From the NCBI RefSeq assembly GCF_002939785.1, contig NZ_MDEC01000011.1, positions 1-64,000 of the forward strand: DNA of 64,000 bases, in the 5' to 3' direction. This document shows positions 49,417 to 58,426 of this stretch, in pieces; positions within the stretch are counted from its first letter, which is position 1, and every line of letters begins with the position of its first letter. A program made the position numbers and the translations under genes. This DNA is from Xanthomonas codiaei (GTDB taxonomy: Bacteria > Pseudomonadota > Gammaproteobacteria > Xanthomonadales > Xanthomonadaceae). The notes beneath the pieces were generated by a model. The model was not told the DNA's origin. It saw only the letters and a list, made by a program, of their open reading frames with translations, and ran no database searches.

Positions 49417-51315
49417 TCAGGCGATGCTGCGTGCCTGGCTGCGTTGTTGCTCTTGCTGATCCTGGACCTGTGTGTGCGTTTGCGACTGCGCATCCTGCCG
49501 GACGGCATTGCTGCTTTGCTCCAACGGGCGTTCTGCAGCCGATGCCTTGTCCGTATAGATCCGCTGGTGCGCGGGGTCGCTTGGCTGACCCTGTACCGCG
49601 AACAATCCGGTGCCGTCCTTGCTCTGCATCACCGCATCGATGCGCTGCAGACCGCCGACCTTGGCTTCGAACGCCAATGAACCCGCTGCATTCTCCAGTG
49701 CCCGACGGTTGGCGAATGCAGTCGGACCCAGCTGTTCCAGCTTGCTCACGGCCTGGTTGTACAGCAGATTGTCGGGGTTGGTCTTTTCCGACAGCAGGGG
49801 CGTCTTCTCGGCCTGCTTCAAGGCCTTGAGCGTATCGCTGCCCACTACGCCGTCATCCTGCAGTCCGTGCGCGCGCTGGAATGCCTTGACCGCTTCACCT
49901 GTCCGCTGACCATAGGCACTGTCGGCCTTGAGTTCGTTGCCATTGGCGTCTTTGTAGCCCAGCTGCTGCAAGGTCTGCTGCAGTTTCTGGACCTCTGCGC
50001 CATGCGCTTTTTCGCGTAGCACCCCGGAGGCCTCTGCCGTCGCCTGCGCATGCACGGGCTTTTGCGCGTTGCCGTCGTGAGACTGCTGCCTGCTCTGACT
50101 GCGGTCCTGCAGCAACTCGCGCGCCTCGGAAAGCGGGTCGCTGGCATAGAGCTTCACGCCCCTGGCATGCTTGCGCTCAAGGTAGGCATCCAGCGAGCTG
50201 AGCTCGACCCCCTCACCGCCGCGCGACTGGCTGATCTTGAGTTCGCCATCCTTGGGATCGCGTACCACCATGGTGATATGGTCGATACCCTTGTAGCGTC
50301 CTTTGTCCCAACTCTGCGGGCCATTGTCCTCGCCGATGATCATGCCTTCTTTGAGGTTCTGGGCAGTGACATTCTTGCCTTCGATCAGCACGCCCGAGCG
50401 TTGTTCGGCCTTGCGCAGCAGTTCGGAGGCACTGTCGAAACCAGGGCTGAACTTTTCGTTCTTGCTGAAAATGGCCTTGCCGGCGCCCTTGTTGATCTCG
50501 TCCATGGTCGCGTTCTGCATCTCGACCACCCAGCCAGAACAATCGACTCTGCCTTGGTCAGGGTCTTTTGCGCCCAGACCGTATTTGACGTGATCGTACT
50601 TATGGGTCAAGTCGTAGGCGGCGTGGAGCGCAATGCCGTGTGCTGCGGCTTTTTCCGGCTGGGCAGGTGCGGACTGCGTTGGCGCAGGTTGCGGCGCTGA
50701 CTGCTGTCTGTCCGAGACGGGCTCGATTCCTTTTTCAGGAATACGGATACGGTCCATCTTCGTATCCCAGTACTGCACGAACGTCTGCGCCATGTCCTTA
50801 TCGGACATGCGCCGGAACGTTGCCGAATCGACACCCGTCAGGGACTTCAGTTCTTTTTCGCCCACATTGTTGAGGATGTTGGCGCGCGTGCTTTCGAGGC
50901 CAAAAGATCCCGTGGCGATTGCGGTCTGGAGAGAGCGGTAACCACCGGCGCCCTGCTGATGCGCCAGATACATGTCCAGGCCATCAGGCGCAGGTTTGCC
51001 CGACAGGTAGGGCCGGCCATCGCGTTCGTGCCGGTCAACCAGGCTCGTCCGGTTATCCAGATACAGCCGCGCGGCTGCATCGGTGTTGGCCACCGCATCC
51101 AACTCGCGTCCGGCGATACCGTATTGTGCGGCGGTCGGAGGCGTGAACTGAAATAGCCCCTTTGCACCACCGGCTCCGCGGCTGGCCAACTCGTCGAAGG
51201 CGCCGCCGGTCTCTACGTGGGCAAAACGCAGGAAGTCGTCACGCGGGATATTCCGCTCGGCCGCTTCGCGTTCGATGATGTCGAGCACTTGGGCTCGTGA
51301 GTAATTCGTCGGCAT
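49417..51315 (-). CDS. Peptidoglycan-hydrolase effector of the Xanthomonas T4SS (X-Tfe) with XVIPCD
   Basis: A 632-residue antibacterial toxin without signal peptide. Residues 1-190 are lysozyme/lytic-transglycosylase-like (Glu35 in HVETGG, GLFQFTPPTAAQYG, HQQGAGGY). Residues 225-400 look like an NlpC/P60-type papain fold (Cys259 in VDCSGW, His346 in IDHITMVV). A PG-binding domain follows (432-500, with LQQLGY and FQRAHGLQDDGVVG). Residues 511-632 are the XVIPCD secretion signal: YNQAVSKLEQL, GLQRIDAV, LFAVQGQPSDPAHQRIY and a Gln-rich tail. XVIPCD proteins bind VirD4 and are injected into rival bacteria. Downstream of its immunity gene by 79 bases. Confidence 0.9.
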   Translation of the reverse strand: MPTNYSRAQVLDIIEREAAERNIPRDDFLRFAHVETGGAFDELASRGAGGAKGLFQFTPPTAAQYGIAGRELDAVANTDAAARLYLDNRTSLVDRHERDGRPYLSGKPAPDGLDMYLAHQQGAGGYRSLQTAIATGSFGLESTRANILNNVGEKELKSLTGVDSATFRRMSDKDMAQTFVQYWDTKMDRIRIPEKGIEPVSDRQQSAPQPAPTQSAPAQPEKAAAHGIALHAAYDLTHKYDHVKYGLGAKDPDQGRVDCSGWVVEMQNATMDEINKGAGKAIFSKNEKFSPGFDSASELLRKAEQRSGVLIEGKNVTAQNLKEGMIIGEDNGPQSWDKGRYKGIDHITMVVRDPKDGELKISQSRGGEGVELSSLDAYLERKHARGVKLYASDPLSEARELLQDRSQSRQQSHDGNAQKPVHAQATAEASGVLREKAHGAEVQKLQQTLQQLGYKDANGNELKADSAYGQRTGEAVKAFQRAHGLQDDGVVGSDTLKALKQAEKTPLLSEKTNPDNLLYNQAVSKLEQLGPTAFANRRALENAAGSLAFEAKVGGLQRIDAVMQSKDGTGLFAVQGQPSDPAHQRIYTDKASAAERPLEQSSNAVRQDAQSQTHTQVQDQQEQQRSQARSIA

Positions 51316-51394
51316 CGCTCAAGGTCCTTGATTGAGTGCTGCAGCCACGTGGCTGCAGCGGTACGCCGCCCGAACCAATTCCTTTGGCTCTGTA

Positions 51395-52297
51395 TTAAGG
51401 GGTCGGCAAATACGATTTCTGGGCCGCATCGTAACGGTATACAACGGTTTCGTCACCCCCGTTCGTCGGCGGGATGGCCGAAACCGTTACCCGCAACGCG
51501 GGCAGGCCGGCCTGCGGAACAAACTCAAGCGTGCTGGTGTTCTTGATGCAGGGGATCTTGCCGGGCGCGTCCTCGCCACAACTGGCGCCATTGTCTTCAC
51601 CGGCCGGGATATTGCCGATGTAGGTCCAATGCGTGTCGTTGACGTCCTCGGTTTCCTTCGGGTTGAACACGAGTGCGTCGTAGGAAAGGATCCGTACGCC
51701 CGACTGCAGGCTCCAGGTCGGCACGGCCAGCACTAACCGGCTATCGTCGGTGACGAAGGTCTGTGGTTTACGCGTCGTGTCGACCGTGTTGGCCTGTTCC
51801 ATACCGCCGAACTCGCCAATGTAGGGTTCTGCCCCAAGCAGCTTCCAGGGCGTCTTGCTTCCCGGTTCGCTGGTCACGAAGGTGGCGTGGGCCAAGGTCA
51901 CCTTGGTGCCTGGCGCGGGGTAATGATTCTCGCGCTCGGCGCCATAAAGCTCGGGCGTTTCCCAGGCGAAGCCGGTGTAATAACGCGTACCGCCGAGTTC
52001 GAATTGAAAGCCGTACCAGTAATTGATCCAGCTGCCATTGGCGACTTCGTAGGAGGTTGCGCCGTCGCCATCGACGTTGCTGATGAAGTACAGCACGCTG
52101 TCCGGGCGGGGCGGCTGCAGCTGTTGGGTTGAACCCTGGGTCGCGTCCTGCATGGGAGAGGCATCCTTGTCTGAAGGTCGTGCGGCAGTACTGGCCGCGG
52201 GGGGAGTCGCCTTTGAAGCAGCGGGATCCGGTGGCGCCGGCTTGCAGGCGGCGATCGTTGCTAGCGCAAGGATCAGTGGAATCTTCCTGACGAGCAT
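51395..52297 (-). CDS. Lipoprotein immunity protein (X-Tfi) for the adjacent effector
   Basis: A 300-residue lipoprotein: the signal peptide ends in the lipobox IAAC with Cys18 lipidated, followed by a Pro/Ala/Ser-rich linker (to about residue 65) and a mostly beta-stranded domain with many aromatic residues (WINYWYGFQFELGGTRYY). No enzymatic motif. X-Tfi proteins are typically periplasmic lipoproteins encoded beside their X-Tfe; position, anchoring and lack of catalytic motif make immunity the best call. It is first in the operon, so producer cells make it before the toxin. Fold unnamed; similarity to a beta-propeller immunity protein could not be tested. Confidence 0.75.
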   Translation of the reverse strand: MLVRKIPLILALATIAACKPAPPDPAASKATPPAASTAARPSDKDASPMQDATQGSTQQLQPPRPDSVLYFISNVDGDGATSYEVANGSWINYWYGFQFELGGTRYYTGFAWETPELYGAERENHYPAPGTKVTLAHATFVTSEPGSKTPWKLLGAEPYIGEFGGMEQANTVDTTRKPQTFVTDDSRLVLAVPTWSLQSGVRILSYDALVFNPKETEDVNDTHWTYIGNIPAGEDNGASCGEDAPGKIPCIKNTSTLEFVPQAGLPALRVTVSAIPPTNGGDETVVYRYDAAQKSYLPTP

Positions 52298-52501
52298 GCG
52301 GGTGCATCCATTGCGGAGGGCGGCGAAAGTCTACTCCAGCGCGGCGTGGTGTCCAGTCGTCGCGCCAGGCATCGCGCAACCGGGGCGCCGGTCGGGCGAG
52401 TGGCATCCTGTCAGGGCCGCGCGAGGTTTTCAGCGCGGCGCTGCGGCGGTTGAATTGCCTGCCCGCTGCACGGTGAGGGTTGGCGGGTGTGGCTTGCGTG
52501 A
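52298..52501. other. Intergenic stretch upstream of the immunity gene
   Basis: About 200 bases that should contain the promoter of the X-Tfi/X-Tfe operon (minus strand). No consensus promoter was obvious. Confidence 0.3.
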
Positions 52502-53026
52502 TTACGTCAGCGGGGTATTGGAAATGATCTCCACCCAATAGCCGTCCGGGTCCTTGATGAAGGCCAGGTGCTTCATGCGGCCATCTTCCAGGCGCTTCTG
52601 ATAGGGCACCTCCAGGCGGTCGAAGCGTGCGCAGGCGGCGTGGATGTCCGGCACCGAGACGCAGATATGACCGAAGCCGCGCGGGTCGCTGTTGCCGTCG
52701 TGATAGACCGGCCCGTCCTGGGTTTCGGTGCCGTGGTTGTGGGTGAGCTCCAGCACGCCGGGAATGCCGGCCATCCACAACCGCCGCTGGTCGTCCTGAT
52801 CGGGAATGGCGGTGGTGTCGGGCACCAGGGCCAGAAAATACAGGCTGAATTTCGCATCGGCGAAGTGGCGGGCATCGAGCAGGCGGAAGCCGAGCACGCG
52901 GGTGTAGAAATCCAGCGAACGCTGGGCGTCCTTGACGCGCAGCATGGTGTGGTTGAACACGAAGCCACGCGTGTCGGCGGGGGCGGCGCCGGCGCCGGGT
53001 ACCTGTTGCAGGTCGCTCAAAGGCAT
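52502..53026 (-). CDS. gloA: Lactoylglutathione lyase (glyoxalase I)
   Basis: A 174-residue enzyme that isomerises the methylglyoxal-glutathione adduct to S-lactoylglutathione. All four metal ligands are visible: His26 (FNHTMLRV), Glu93 (GVLELTHN), His120 (GFGHICVSV) and Glu166 (GYWVEII). The segment PDQDDQRRLWMAGIPG is the extra loop of longer glyoxalases (as in human and Pseudomonas GloA-type zinc enzymes). The ATG at 53024-53026 is preceded by GGAGACC. It is a lone minus-strand gene and defends against methylglyoxal. Confidence 0.95.
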   Translation of the reverse strand: MPLSDLQQVPGAGAAPADTRGFVFNHTMLRVKDAQRSLDFYTRVLGFRLLDARHFADAKFSLYFLALVPDTTAIPDQDDQRRLWMAGIPGVLELTHNHGTETQDGPVYHDGNSDPRGFGHICVSVPDIHAACARFDRLEVPYQKRLEDGRMKHLAFIKDPDGYWVEIISNTPLT

Positions 53027-53265
53027 GATGGTCTCCTCAGGTGGAACGGGTGCGCGGGCATGCGCGCAGGACGGGGAGTTTAGCGGGGTGCGGGTGGGCG
53101 CCATGTCTGCGGTGCGCCATGGCGTGTGTGGATGTGCGGCGTGCCGGACATGCGGTTGCACGGCAGATTGCCAGTTCGCTGGAACGATTGCGGCCCACCC
53201 CTGCCTGCACAAACGAGCGTGAGGCAGCGTGGTGCCACCGCGATGACGCAGCCGTGCATCGCGGG

Positions 53266-54696
53266 TCAGAACCAGAGACGGATGCCGGCAACCAACTGGC
53301 CCTCGCGTGGGCGCTCGCCTTCCAGCGCGGCGCGTCTGGCGGCATCGCCGAAGCTGCGGTTATGCACCCAGCCGATGTAAGGCGCGAAGCGGCGGGTAAA
53401 CTCGTACCTCAGTCGCAGGCCGGCTTCCACCTGTTCCAGACCGCTGGAGATGTCACGGCGATCATCGTCGGTGAGGGCGATGTCCGCTTCCACGCGCGGC
53501 TGCAGGATCAACCGATTGGTGAGCAGAATGTCGTACTCGCCTTCCAGGCGCAGCGCGACGCGGCCGGCGCTGCCCAGGTACAGCGTGGCTTCGGTTTCGA
53601 ACTTGTAGGGCGCCAGGCCCTGTAGGCCGACGGCGGCCCAGCTGCGGCGATCACCCGGGGCAAGGTCCTGGCGTGCGCCGACCAGCAGGTCCCACCACGG
53701 CGAGATGGCGTGGCCGTAGAAGGCCTCCAGCGACGCGGATCGGGTGCGGCCGCTGTCCCGCTCGCCCTCGCTGCGCAGCCACAGGCGGTCGATGTCGCCG
53801 CCGATCCAGGCACGCGCCTCCCAGTCCTGGCCGGTGCCGCGATCTGTATCGACCGCTTCCAGGCGATCGAGCAGGACGTAGTGGTTGATGCCTGCGCCGT
53901 GCATCGTGTGTGCCTGCAGTGGCGCAAAGGCCGCGGCGATCTCTTCGGCGGTCGGTGCTGGAATCGGTTCGCGTGGCAGCACCATGCCAACCGGCGATAC
54001 AGGCGTGGGTGCGGCGTGTGCACGATGGTCCATCGAATGATGCTGCATGCCGTCATGCGTGCTCGATCCATGCTGCATCGCGTGGCGGGTCATCGGAGCA
54101 GGCTGCGTTGCGCGGTGATCCGTCACCTCGTGATGCACCTCGCTCTTCATCGAGCCCTGTGTCGCCGCGCCGTGCTCCAGTGCCTGCGGATTCACAGCGG
54201 CCTGGTCGGCGGAATCGTGGCCCATCGCCTCCATCGCACCGTGGTCCATCCCGGCGTGATGCATGGCGCCATGGTCCATGCCGGCATGCGACATCTGCGA
54301 ATGATCCATCGGCGCTACAGCGTTCTGGTCTATCGGCTGACTGTGCTGATGCCGGGGTTGTGCAGGCCCCGTCGCTGGCGGCGCCGCCGCAGGCGCAGCA
54401 GCATCGTTCGCAGGACTGCCCGAGGTCTCCGGCACCGCCTGCGTTCCACCAGGATGCTGGCCATGCACAGGCGTCATCGCAGGCATGGTTGCCTGTGAGG
54501 AGGGTAACGCAGCAGCCGTCGCTGCCTGCGAGTCTTGTGCTGCAGGCGCGCCTGCCGTGCCGTCGGTCTGCAGCGCTGCTGCAGGCTCGCCATGCGCAGC
54601 GGCGTTCATCGCATGATGCGTGTGGTCCTGCGCGGCCAGCGTTGCGCTGAACAACCAGGTGCCCAGCACCAGCGGGCGTAGCGCGCGCACGTTCAT
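53266..54696 (-). CDS. copB: Copper-resistance outer-membrane protein CopB
   Basis: A 476-residue outer-membrane protein with signal peptide. The first half of the mature protein is a low-complexity copper-binding region with His/Met clusters (MDHSQMSHAGMDHGAMHHAG, TRHAMQHGSSTHDGMQHHSM). From about residue 250 to the end is a beta-barrel of the CopB family (INHYVLLDRLEAVDTDRGTG; GEYDILLTNRLILQP; YIGWVHNRSFGDAA) ending LWF. It sequesters or exports copper at the outer membrane. It overlaps the copA stop by two bases. The Met/His repeat is longer than usual. Confidence 0.93.
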   Translation of the reverse strand: MNVRALRPLVLGTWLFSATLAAQDHTHHAMNAAAHGEPAAALQTDGTAGAPAAQDSQAATAAALPSSQATMPAMTPVHGQHPGGTQAVPETSGSPANDAAAPAAAPPATGPAQPRHQHSQPIDQNAVAPMDHSQMSHAGMDHGAMHHAGMDHGAMEAMGHDSADQAAVNPQALEHGAATQGSMKSEVHHEVTDHRATQPAPMTRHAMQHGSSTHDGMQHHSMDHRAHAAPTPVSPVGMVLPREPIPAPTAEEIAAAFAPLQAHTMHGAGINHYVLLDRLEAVDTDRGTGQDWEARAWIGGDIDRLWLRSEGERDSGRTRSASLEAFYGHAISPWWDLLVGARQDLAPGDRRSWAAVGLQGLAPYKFETEATLYLGSAGRVALRLEGEYDILLTNRLILQPRVEADIALTDDDRRDISSGLEQVEAGLRLRYEFTRRFAPYIGWVHNRSFGDAARRAALEGERPREGQLVAGIRLWF

Positions 54697-56474
54697 GCCT
54701 CCACCCGCACTTCGCGCATCATGCCCGCTTCCATGTGGTACAGCAGATGGCAGTGATAGGCCCAGCGGCCCAGTGCATCGGCGCGGACGCGATAGCTGCG
54801 GCGCGTGCCCGGCGGCATGTCGATGGTGTGCTTGCGCACCTGGAAATTGCCATCGGCATCTTCCAGGTCGCTCCACATGCCGTGCAGGTGGATGGGGTGC
54901 TGCATCATGGTGTCGTTGACCAGCACGATGCGTAGCCGCTCACCGTAGCGCAGCCGCAAGGGCTCGGCCGAGGCGAACGCCACGCCGTCGAACGACCAGG
55001 CGAATTTTTCCATATGCCCGGTCAGATGCAGTTCGATCTCACGCCCGGGTTCGCGGCCATCCGGGTCCTCGAACAGGCTGTGCAGATCGCCGTAGCGCAG
55101 CACGCGGCGACCGTTGTCGCGCAGGCCGATACCCGGGTCGTCCAGACGCGGTGCGGTGGCATTGCTGCGCATGTCGATCAGCGGGTTGCCGTCTTCGCTG
55201 GCGGCGTGGCGCGGTGCGGTGTCGTGCGCCTGGGCGTGATCATGCGAGTGCATGGTGTGCATCCCGTGCGCGGCCTGCATGCCGGGTGCGCCATGCATTG
55301 CCGGAAGAGCGTGCTGCATGCCATCGCCATGGCCCATGTCCTGCATGGTCAGGATCGCGCGTGGGTCCAGCGCCGGGATCGGTGCCTGCAGGCCGTGGCG
55401 TACCGCGAGCGTGCCGCAGGCGAAGCCGGTGCGACCCATGTCCTGCGCGAATAGGGTAAAGGCATCCTGGCCGGTGGGCTCGACGAGCACGTCGAAGGTT
55501 TCGGCCGCAGCAATGCGCAGCTCGTCCACACTGACCGGGTGCACGTATTGGCCATCGGCGGCCACCACGGTCATGCGCAGGCCGGGAATACGGAGGTCGA
55601 AGTAGGTCATCGACGAGCCGTTGATGAAACGCAGCAACACCTTCTCGCCCGGCGCGAACAACCCGGTCCAGTTGCCCGCTGGCGCCACGCCGTTGAGCAG
55701 GTAGGTGTAGGTGTTGGCGTTGACGTCGGACAGGTCGGTCGGGGTCATGCGCATGCGCCCCCACATGCCGCGGTCGGCCAGCGTTGCCCGCAGACCGTCC
55801 TCGCGCGCATCGCGCAGGAAGTCGCCCACCGTGCGCTGGGCGTAGTTGTCGTGGCTGGGCATCTGCTTGAGCCGGCGGAACAGTGCGGCCGGGTCCAGGT
55901 CGGTCCAGTCCGACAGCAGCACCACATGCTCGCGATCATAGCGATACGGCGGCGGTACCAGCGGGTCGATCACGATGGCGCCATACAGGCCCGCCTGCTC
56001 CTGGAACATGGAATGGCTGTGGTACCAGTAGGTGCCGGATTGACGCAGCGCGAAGCGGTAGTGGTACTCCTGGCCCGGCGCGATGCCGTCGAAGCTCATG
56101 CCCGGCACGCCGTCCATGTTGGCCGGCAGCAGCAGCCCGTGCCAATGCACCGAGGTGGGCTGATCGGGCAGGGCGTTGCGTACGCGCACGCTGACCGTGT
56201 CGCCCTCGCGCCAGCGCAGGATCGGTGCCGGCAGGCTCTGGTTGACGGTGATGGCCGGGCGCGTGCGCCCGGTGAAATTGACCGGCCGCTGGCCGATCTG
56301 CAGCGACTGGTTGCCGCCGCGCAGCACCGGCGTGGCCATCGCGCCGGCAGCACGGGCATCGCCGCGCCACAGGCTGCTGGCGGCAACGCCGCACAGGGCC
56401 AGGCCCTGTACGAAACGGCGCCGGCTGATTCCGTGGTTGGCGGTTGGGGTGAAGACAGGAGTTTCGGACGACAT
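54693..56474 (-). CDS. copA: Copper-resistance multicopper oxidase CopA
   Basis: A 593-residue periplasmic multicopper oxidase exported by the Tat pathway (twin arginine in ISRRRFVQGLAL, Arg18-20). All copper ligands are seen: HWHG, YWYHSHS, HPIHLHGMW and the HCHLLYHMEAGM box that binds the type 1 copper (Met axial). A Met/His-rich stretch (GHGDGMQHALPAMHG onward, about residues 380-420) probably binds extra copper. It oxidises Cu(I) to Cu(II). The start 56474 is the ATG before the Tat signal; copL lies 222 bases upstream. Confidence 0.95.
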   Translation of the reverse strand: MSSETPVFTPTANHGISRRRFVQGLALCGVAASSLWRGDARAAGAMATPVLRGGNQSLQIGQRPVNFTGRTRPAITVNQSLPAPILRWREGDTVSVRVRNALPDQPTSVHWHGLLLPANMDGVPGMSFDGIAPGQEYHYRFALRQSGTYWYHSHSMFQEQAGLYGAIVIDPLVPPPYRYDREHVVLLSDWTDLDPAALFRRLKQMPSHDNYAQRTVGDFLRDAREDGLRATLADRGMWGRMRMTPTDLSDVNANTYTYLLNGVAPAGNWTGLFAPGEKVLLRFINGSSMTYFDLRIPGLRMTVVAADGQYVHPVSVDELRIAAAETFDVLVEPTGQDAFTLFAQDMGRTGFACGTLAVRHGLQAPIPALDPRAILTMQDMGHGDGMQHALPAMHGAPGMQAAHGMHTMHSHDHAQAHDTAPRHAASEDGNPLIDMRSNATAPRLDDPGIGLRDNGRRVLRYGDLHSLFEDPDGREPGREIELHLTGHMEKFAWSFDGVAFASAEPLRLRYGERLRIVLVNDTMMQHPIHLHGMWSDLEDADGNFQVRKHTIDMPPGTRRSYRVRADALGRWAYHCHLLYHMEAGMMREVRVEA

Positions 56475-56696
56475 GACACCTCCGGTGCGTCCACCGGGCC
56501 GGCAGACGCAACGCATCGCTGAGAAATCCCGCATCCATCGATGCAGGGCCAAGCGCGATCAGGACAGCCAACACATCCGCGCGGAACAGCAGGAGGCATC
56601 GACGAGGTGGGGAGCGGGCGTGAGCACGCCGGGCGGGAAATCACCGCGACCGTTGCACATACCCGACGCCGAGCGTCGCCGTGGTGTCGGCTGCGC

Positions 56697-57146
56697 TCAG
56701 CCGATGGGAGGTCGAACCGGCTGTTCGGGCAGCGGGCTGCCGCGTCCGTCGCCCGGAATTGCCGGCAGTGCCGGGCGACCGGGCAGGCCGGCAGGGATCG
56801 CCAGCAGGGTCGGCAAGGCCAGGCTGCAGTGCTGCAGGCAGTCGCAGCTGCCCAGCTTGCAGCAGTCGGCTGCGTGCGCGTGGCTGGAGGTATCGTCCGG
56901 CTGGGTCGGTGCCGGCGGCGCCATGTCCTCATGACAGGGCATGGCCTCGGTGCCTGTCGCGTGCCCCGCCGCATGCGCGGCCATCCCCGCAGTCGGCTGC
57001 GGCATGGCCATTTCCGGCATGGCCATGCCCACCGACGCCCACGCGCCGGTAGCCGTGTTGGCGACCAGGCACAGGCACAGCAGCAGGCGGAGCAGGCAAT
57101 GCAGCACGGGCGCTCTTGGCGGAAACAGGTGCAGCCAGCATACCAT
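56697..57146 (-). CDS. copL: Copper-resistance regulator CopL
   Basis: A 149-residue secreted or membrane-anchored protein. It has a hydrophobic N-terminal segment (LLRLLLCLCLVANTATGAWA) and a metal-binding region with Met, His and Cys (MAMPEMAMPQ, HAAGHATG, CHEDMAPP, DCCKLGSCDCLQHC). The position immediately upstream of copAB, the small size and the metal-binding pattern match CopL, required for copper-induced copAB expression in Xanthomonas. The mechanism is unsettled; it may act as a copper buffer rather than a classical regulator. The ATG at 57144-57146 precedes the hydrophobic segment. Confidence 0.8.
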   Translation of the reverse strand: MVCWLHLFPPRAPVLHCLLRLLLCLCLVANTATGAWASVGMAMPEMAMPQPTAGMAAHAAGHATGTEAMPCHEDMAPPAPTQPDDTSSHAHAADCCKLGSCDCLQHCSLALPTLLAIPAGLPGRPALPAIPGDGRGSPLPEQPVRPPIG

Positions 57147-57202
57147 CGGCTCCCGACTGTCCGCCCGATGACCGCCCGCCGCGGGTATGCGCCCGGCGGC
57201 GG

Positions 57203-57208
57203 TAGAAT
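57203..57208 (+). promoter_or_regulatory. Possible -10 box of the cysteine-synthase-like gene
   Basis: TAGAAT at 57203-57208, 30 bases before the start codon, in the short gap divergent from copL. No good -35 element is seen. Confidence 0.35.
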
Positions 57209-57237
57209 TGGCGCCTCCTTCGTCGCACAGTCCTGCC

Positions 57238-58341
57238 ATGTCGCAGCGCCAGTGGGTGGCCGCCGCCATCCAGAAGATCGAGGCCGATTTCAATCGTTCG
57301 GCCGATACCCATCTGATTCCCATGGACCTGCCGGGCTATCCGGGCATCGACCTGTACTTCAAGGACGAGTCCAGCCACCCCACCGGCAGCCTCAAGCACC
57401 GGCTGGCGCGCTCGCTGTTCCTGTACGCGCTGACCAATGGCTGGCTACGCGAAGGCCGTCCGGTGATCGAGGCCTCCAGCGGTTCCACCGCGGTGTCGGA
57501 GGCGTATTTCGCGCGCCTGCTGGGGGTGCCCTTCATCGCGGTGATGCCGGCCTCCACCTCGCCGGAAAAGATCGCCGCGATCGAATTCCAGGGCGGGCGC
57601 TGCCACCTGGTGGAGCGCGCCTGCGACCTGGACAGCGCCTCGCACCAGCTCGCACGCGAGACCGGCGGGCACTTCATGGACCAGTTCACCTACGCCGAGC
57701 GCGCCACCGACTGGCGCGCCAACAACAACATCGCCGAATCGATCTTCAAGCAGTTGGCCGAAGAGCCGCACCCGATTCCCGAATGGATCGTCTGCAGCCC
57801 GGGCACCGGCGGCACCAGTGCTACCCTGGGGCGCTATGTGCGCTACCGGCGCCATGCCACCCGCATCCTGTGCGCCGACCCGGAAGTGTCGGTGTTCTTC
57901 GACGGCTACTGCCGCGCGGTGGACGGGCAGTGCCCCAAGGAGCTGGACATCACCGGTGGCTCGCGCATCGAAGGCATTGGCCGGCCGCGGGTGGAGTCCA
58001 GCTTCATCGCCACCTGCGTGGATGCGATGGTGAAAGTGCCCGACGCGCTGAGCCTGGCGGCGATGCGCCACGTCAGTGCCACGCTGGGCCGCCGCGTGGG
58101 CGGTTCCACCGGCACCAACTTCGTCGGCGTGCTGCAGGCCGCCCAGCGCATGCGCGAGGAAGGCCGCCAGGGCTCCATCGTCACCATCCTGTGCGATGCC
58201 GGCGAGCGCTACGCGCACAGCTACTACGACCCGGCCTGGTATGTGGCGCGCGCCATCGACACCGCCGACAGCGACGCGGCCATTGCCAGCGCAGTCAACG
58301 GCGGCGCGTTGCCGCCGCTGCCTTGTGCTGCGCTGGAATGA
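57238..58341 (+). CDS. PLP-dependent cysteine synthase-like / cysteine desulfhydrase
   Basis: A 367-residue fold-type II pyridoxal-phosphate enzyme. Lys53 in TGSLKHRLA is the PLP-binding lysine and [10 protein letters not shown] (81-90) binds substrate; the phosphate-binding loop is [21 protein letters not shown] near the end completes the pocket. The sequence departs from CysK (no KDR or TSGNTG motif) and resembles the Cds1-type cysteine desulfhydrases or cystathionine-beta-synthase-like enzymes. It thus probably acts on cysteine, making or releasing H2S. It is divergent from copL; any copper link would be indirect. Confidence 0.8.
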   Translation: MSQRQWVAAAIQKIEADFNRSADTHLIPMDLPGYPGIDLYFKDESSHPTGSLKHRLARSLFLYALTNGWLREGRPVIEASSGSTAVSEAYFARLLGVPFIAVMPASTSPEKIAAIEFQGGRCHLVERACDLDSASHQLARETGGHFMDQFTYAERATDWRANNNIAESIFKQLAEEPHPIPEWIVCSPGTGGTSATLGRYVRYRRHATRILCADPEVSVFFDGYCRAVDGQCPKELDITGGSRIEGIGRPRVESSFIATCVDAMVKVPDALSLAAMRHVSATLGRRVGGSTGTNFVGVLQAAQRMREEGRQGSIVTILCDAGERYAHSYYDPAWYVARAIDTADSDAAIASAVNGGALPPLPCAALE

Positions 58342-58426
58342 CCGCCATATCGTGGCATCAGAGGGCGCCCGCGCCCGCGTGCCGCTCGTCCACTCCCCCT
58401 GATCCCGTCCACCGCCGGAGCGCTCC

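Noticed and set aside
49417-51315. Prophage endolysin as explanation of the lysozyme/PG-binding gene
   Set aside because: No holin, spanin, tail or integrase genes near; C-terminal XVIPCD and a partner lipoprotein fit a T4SS effector instead.
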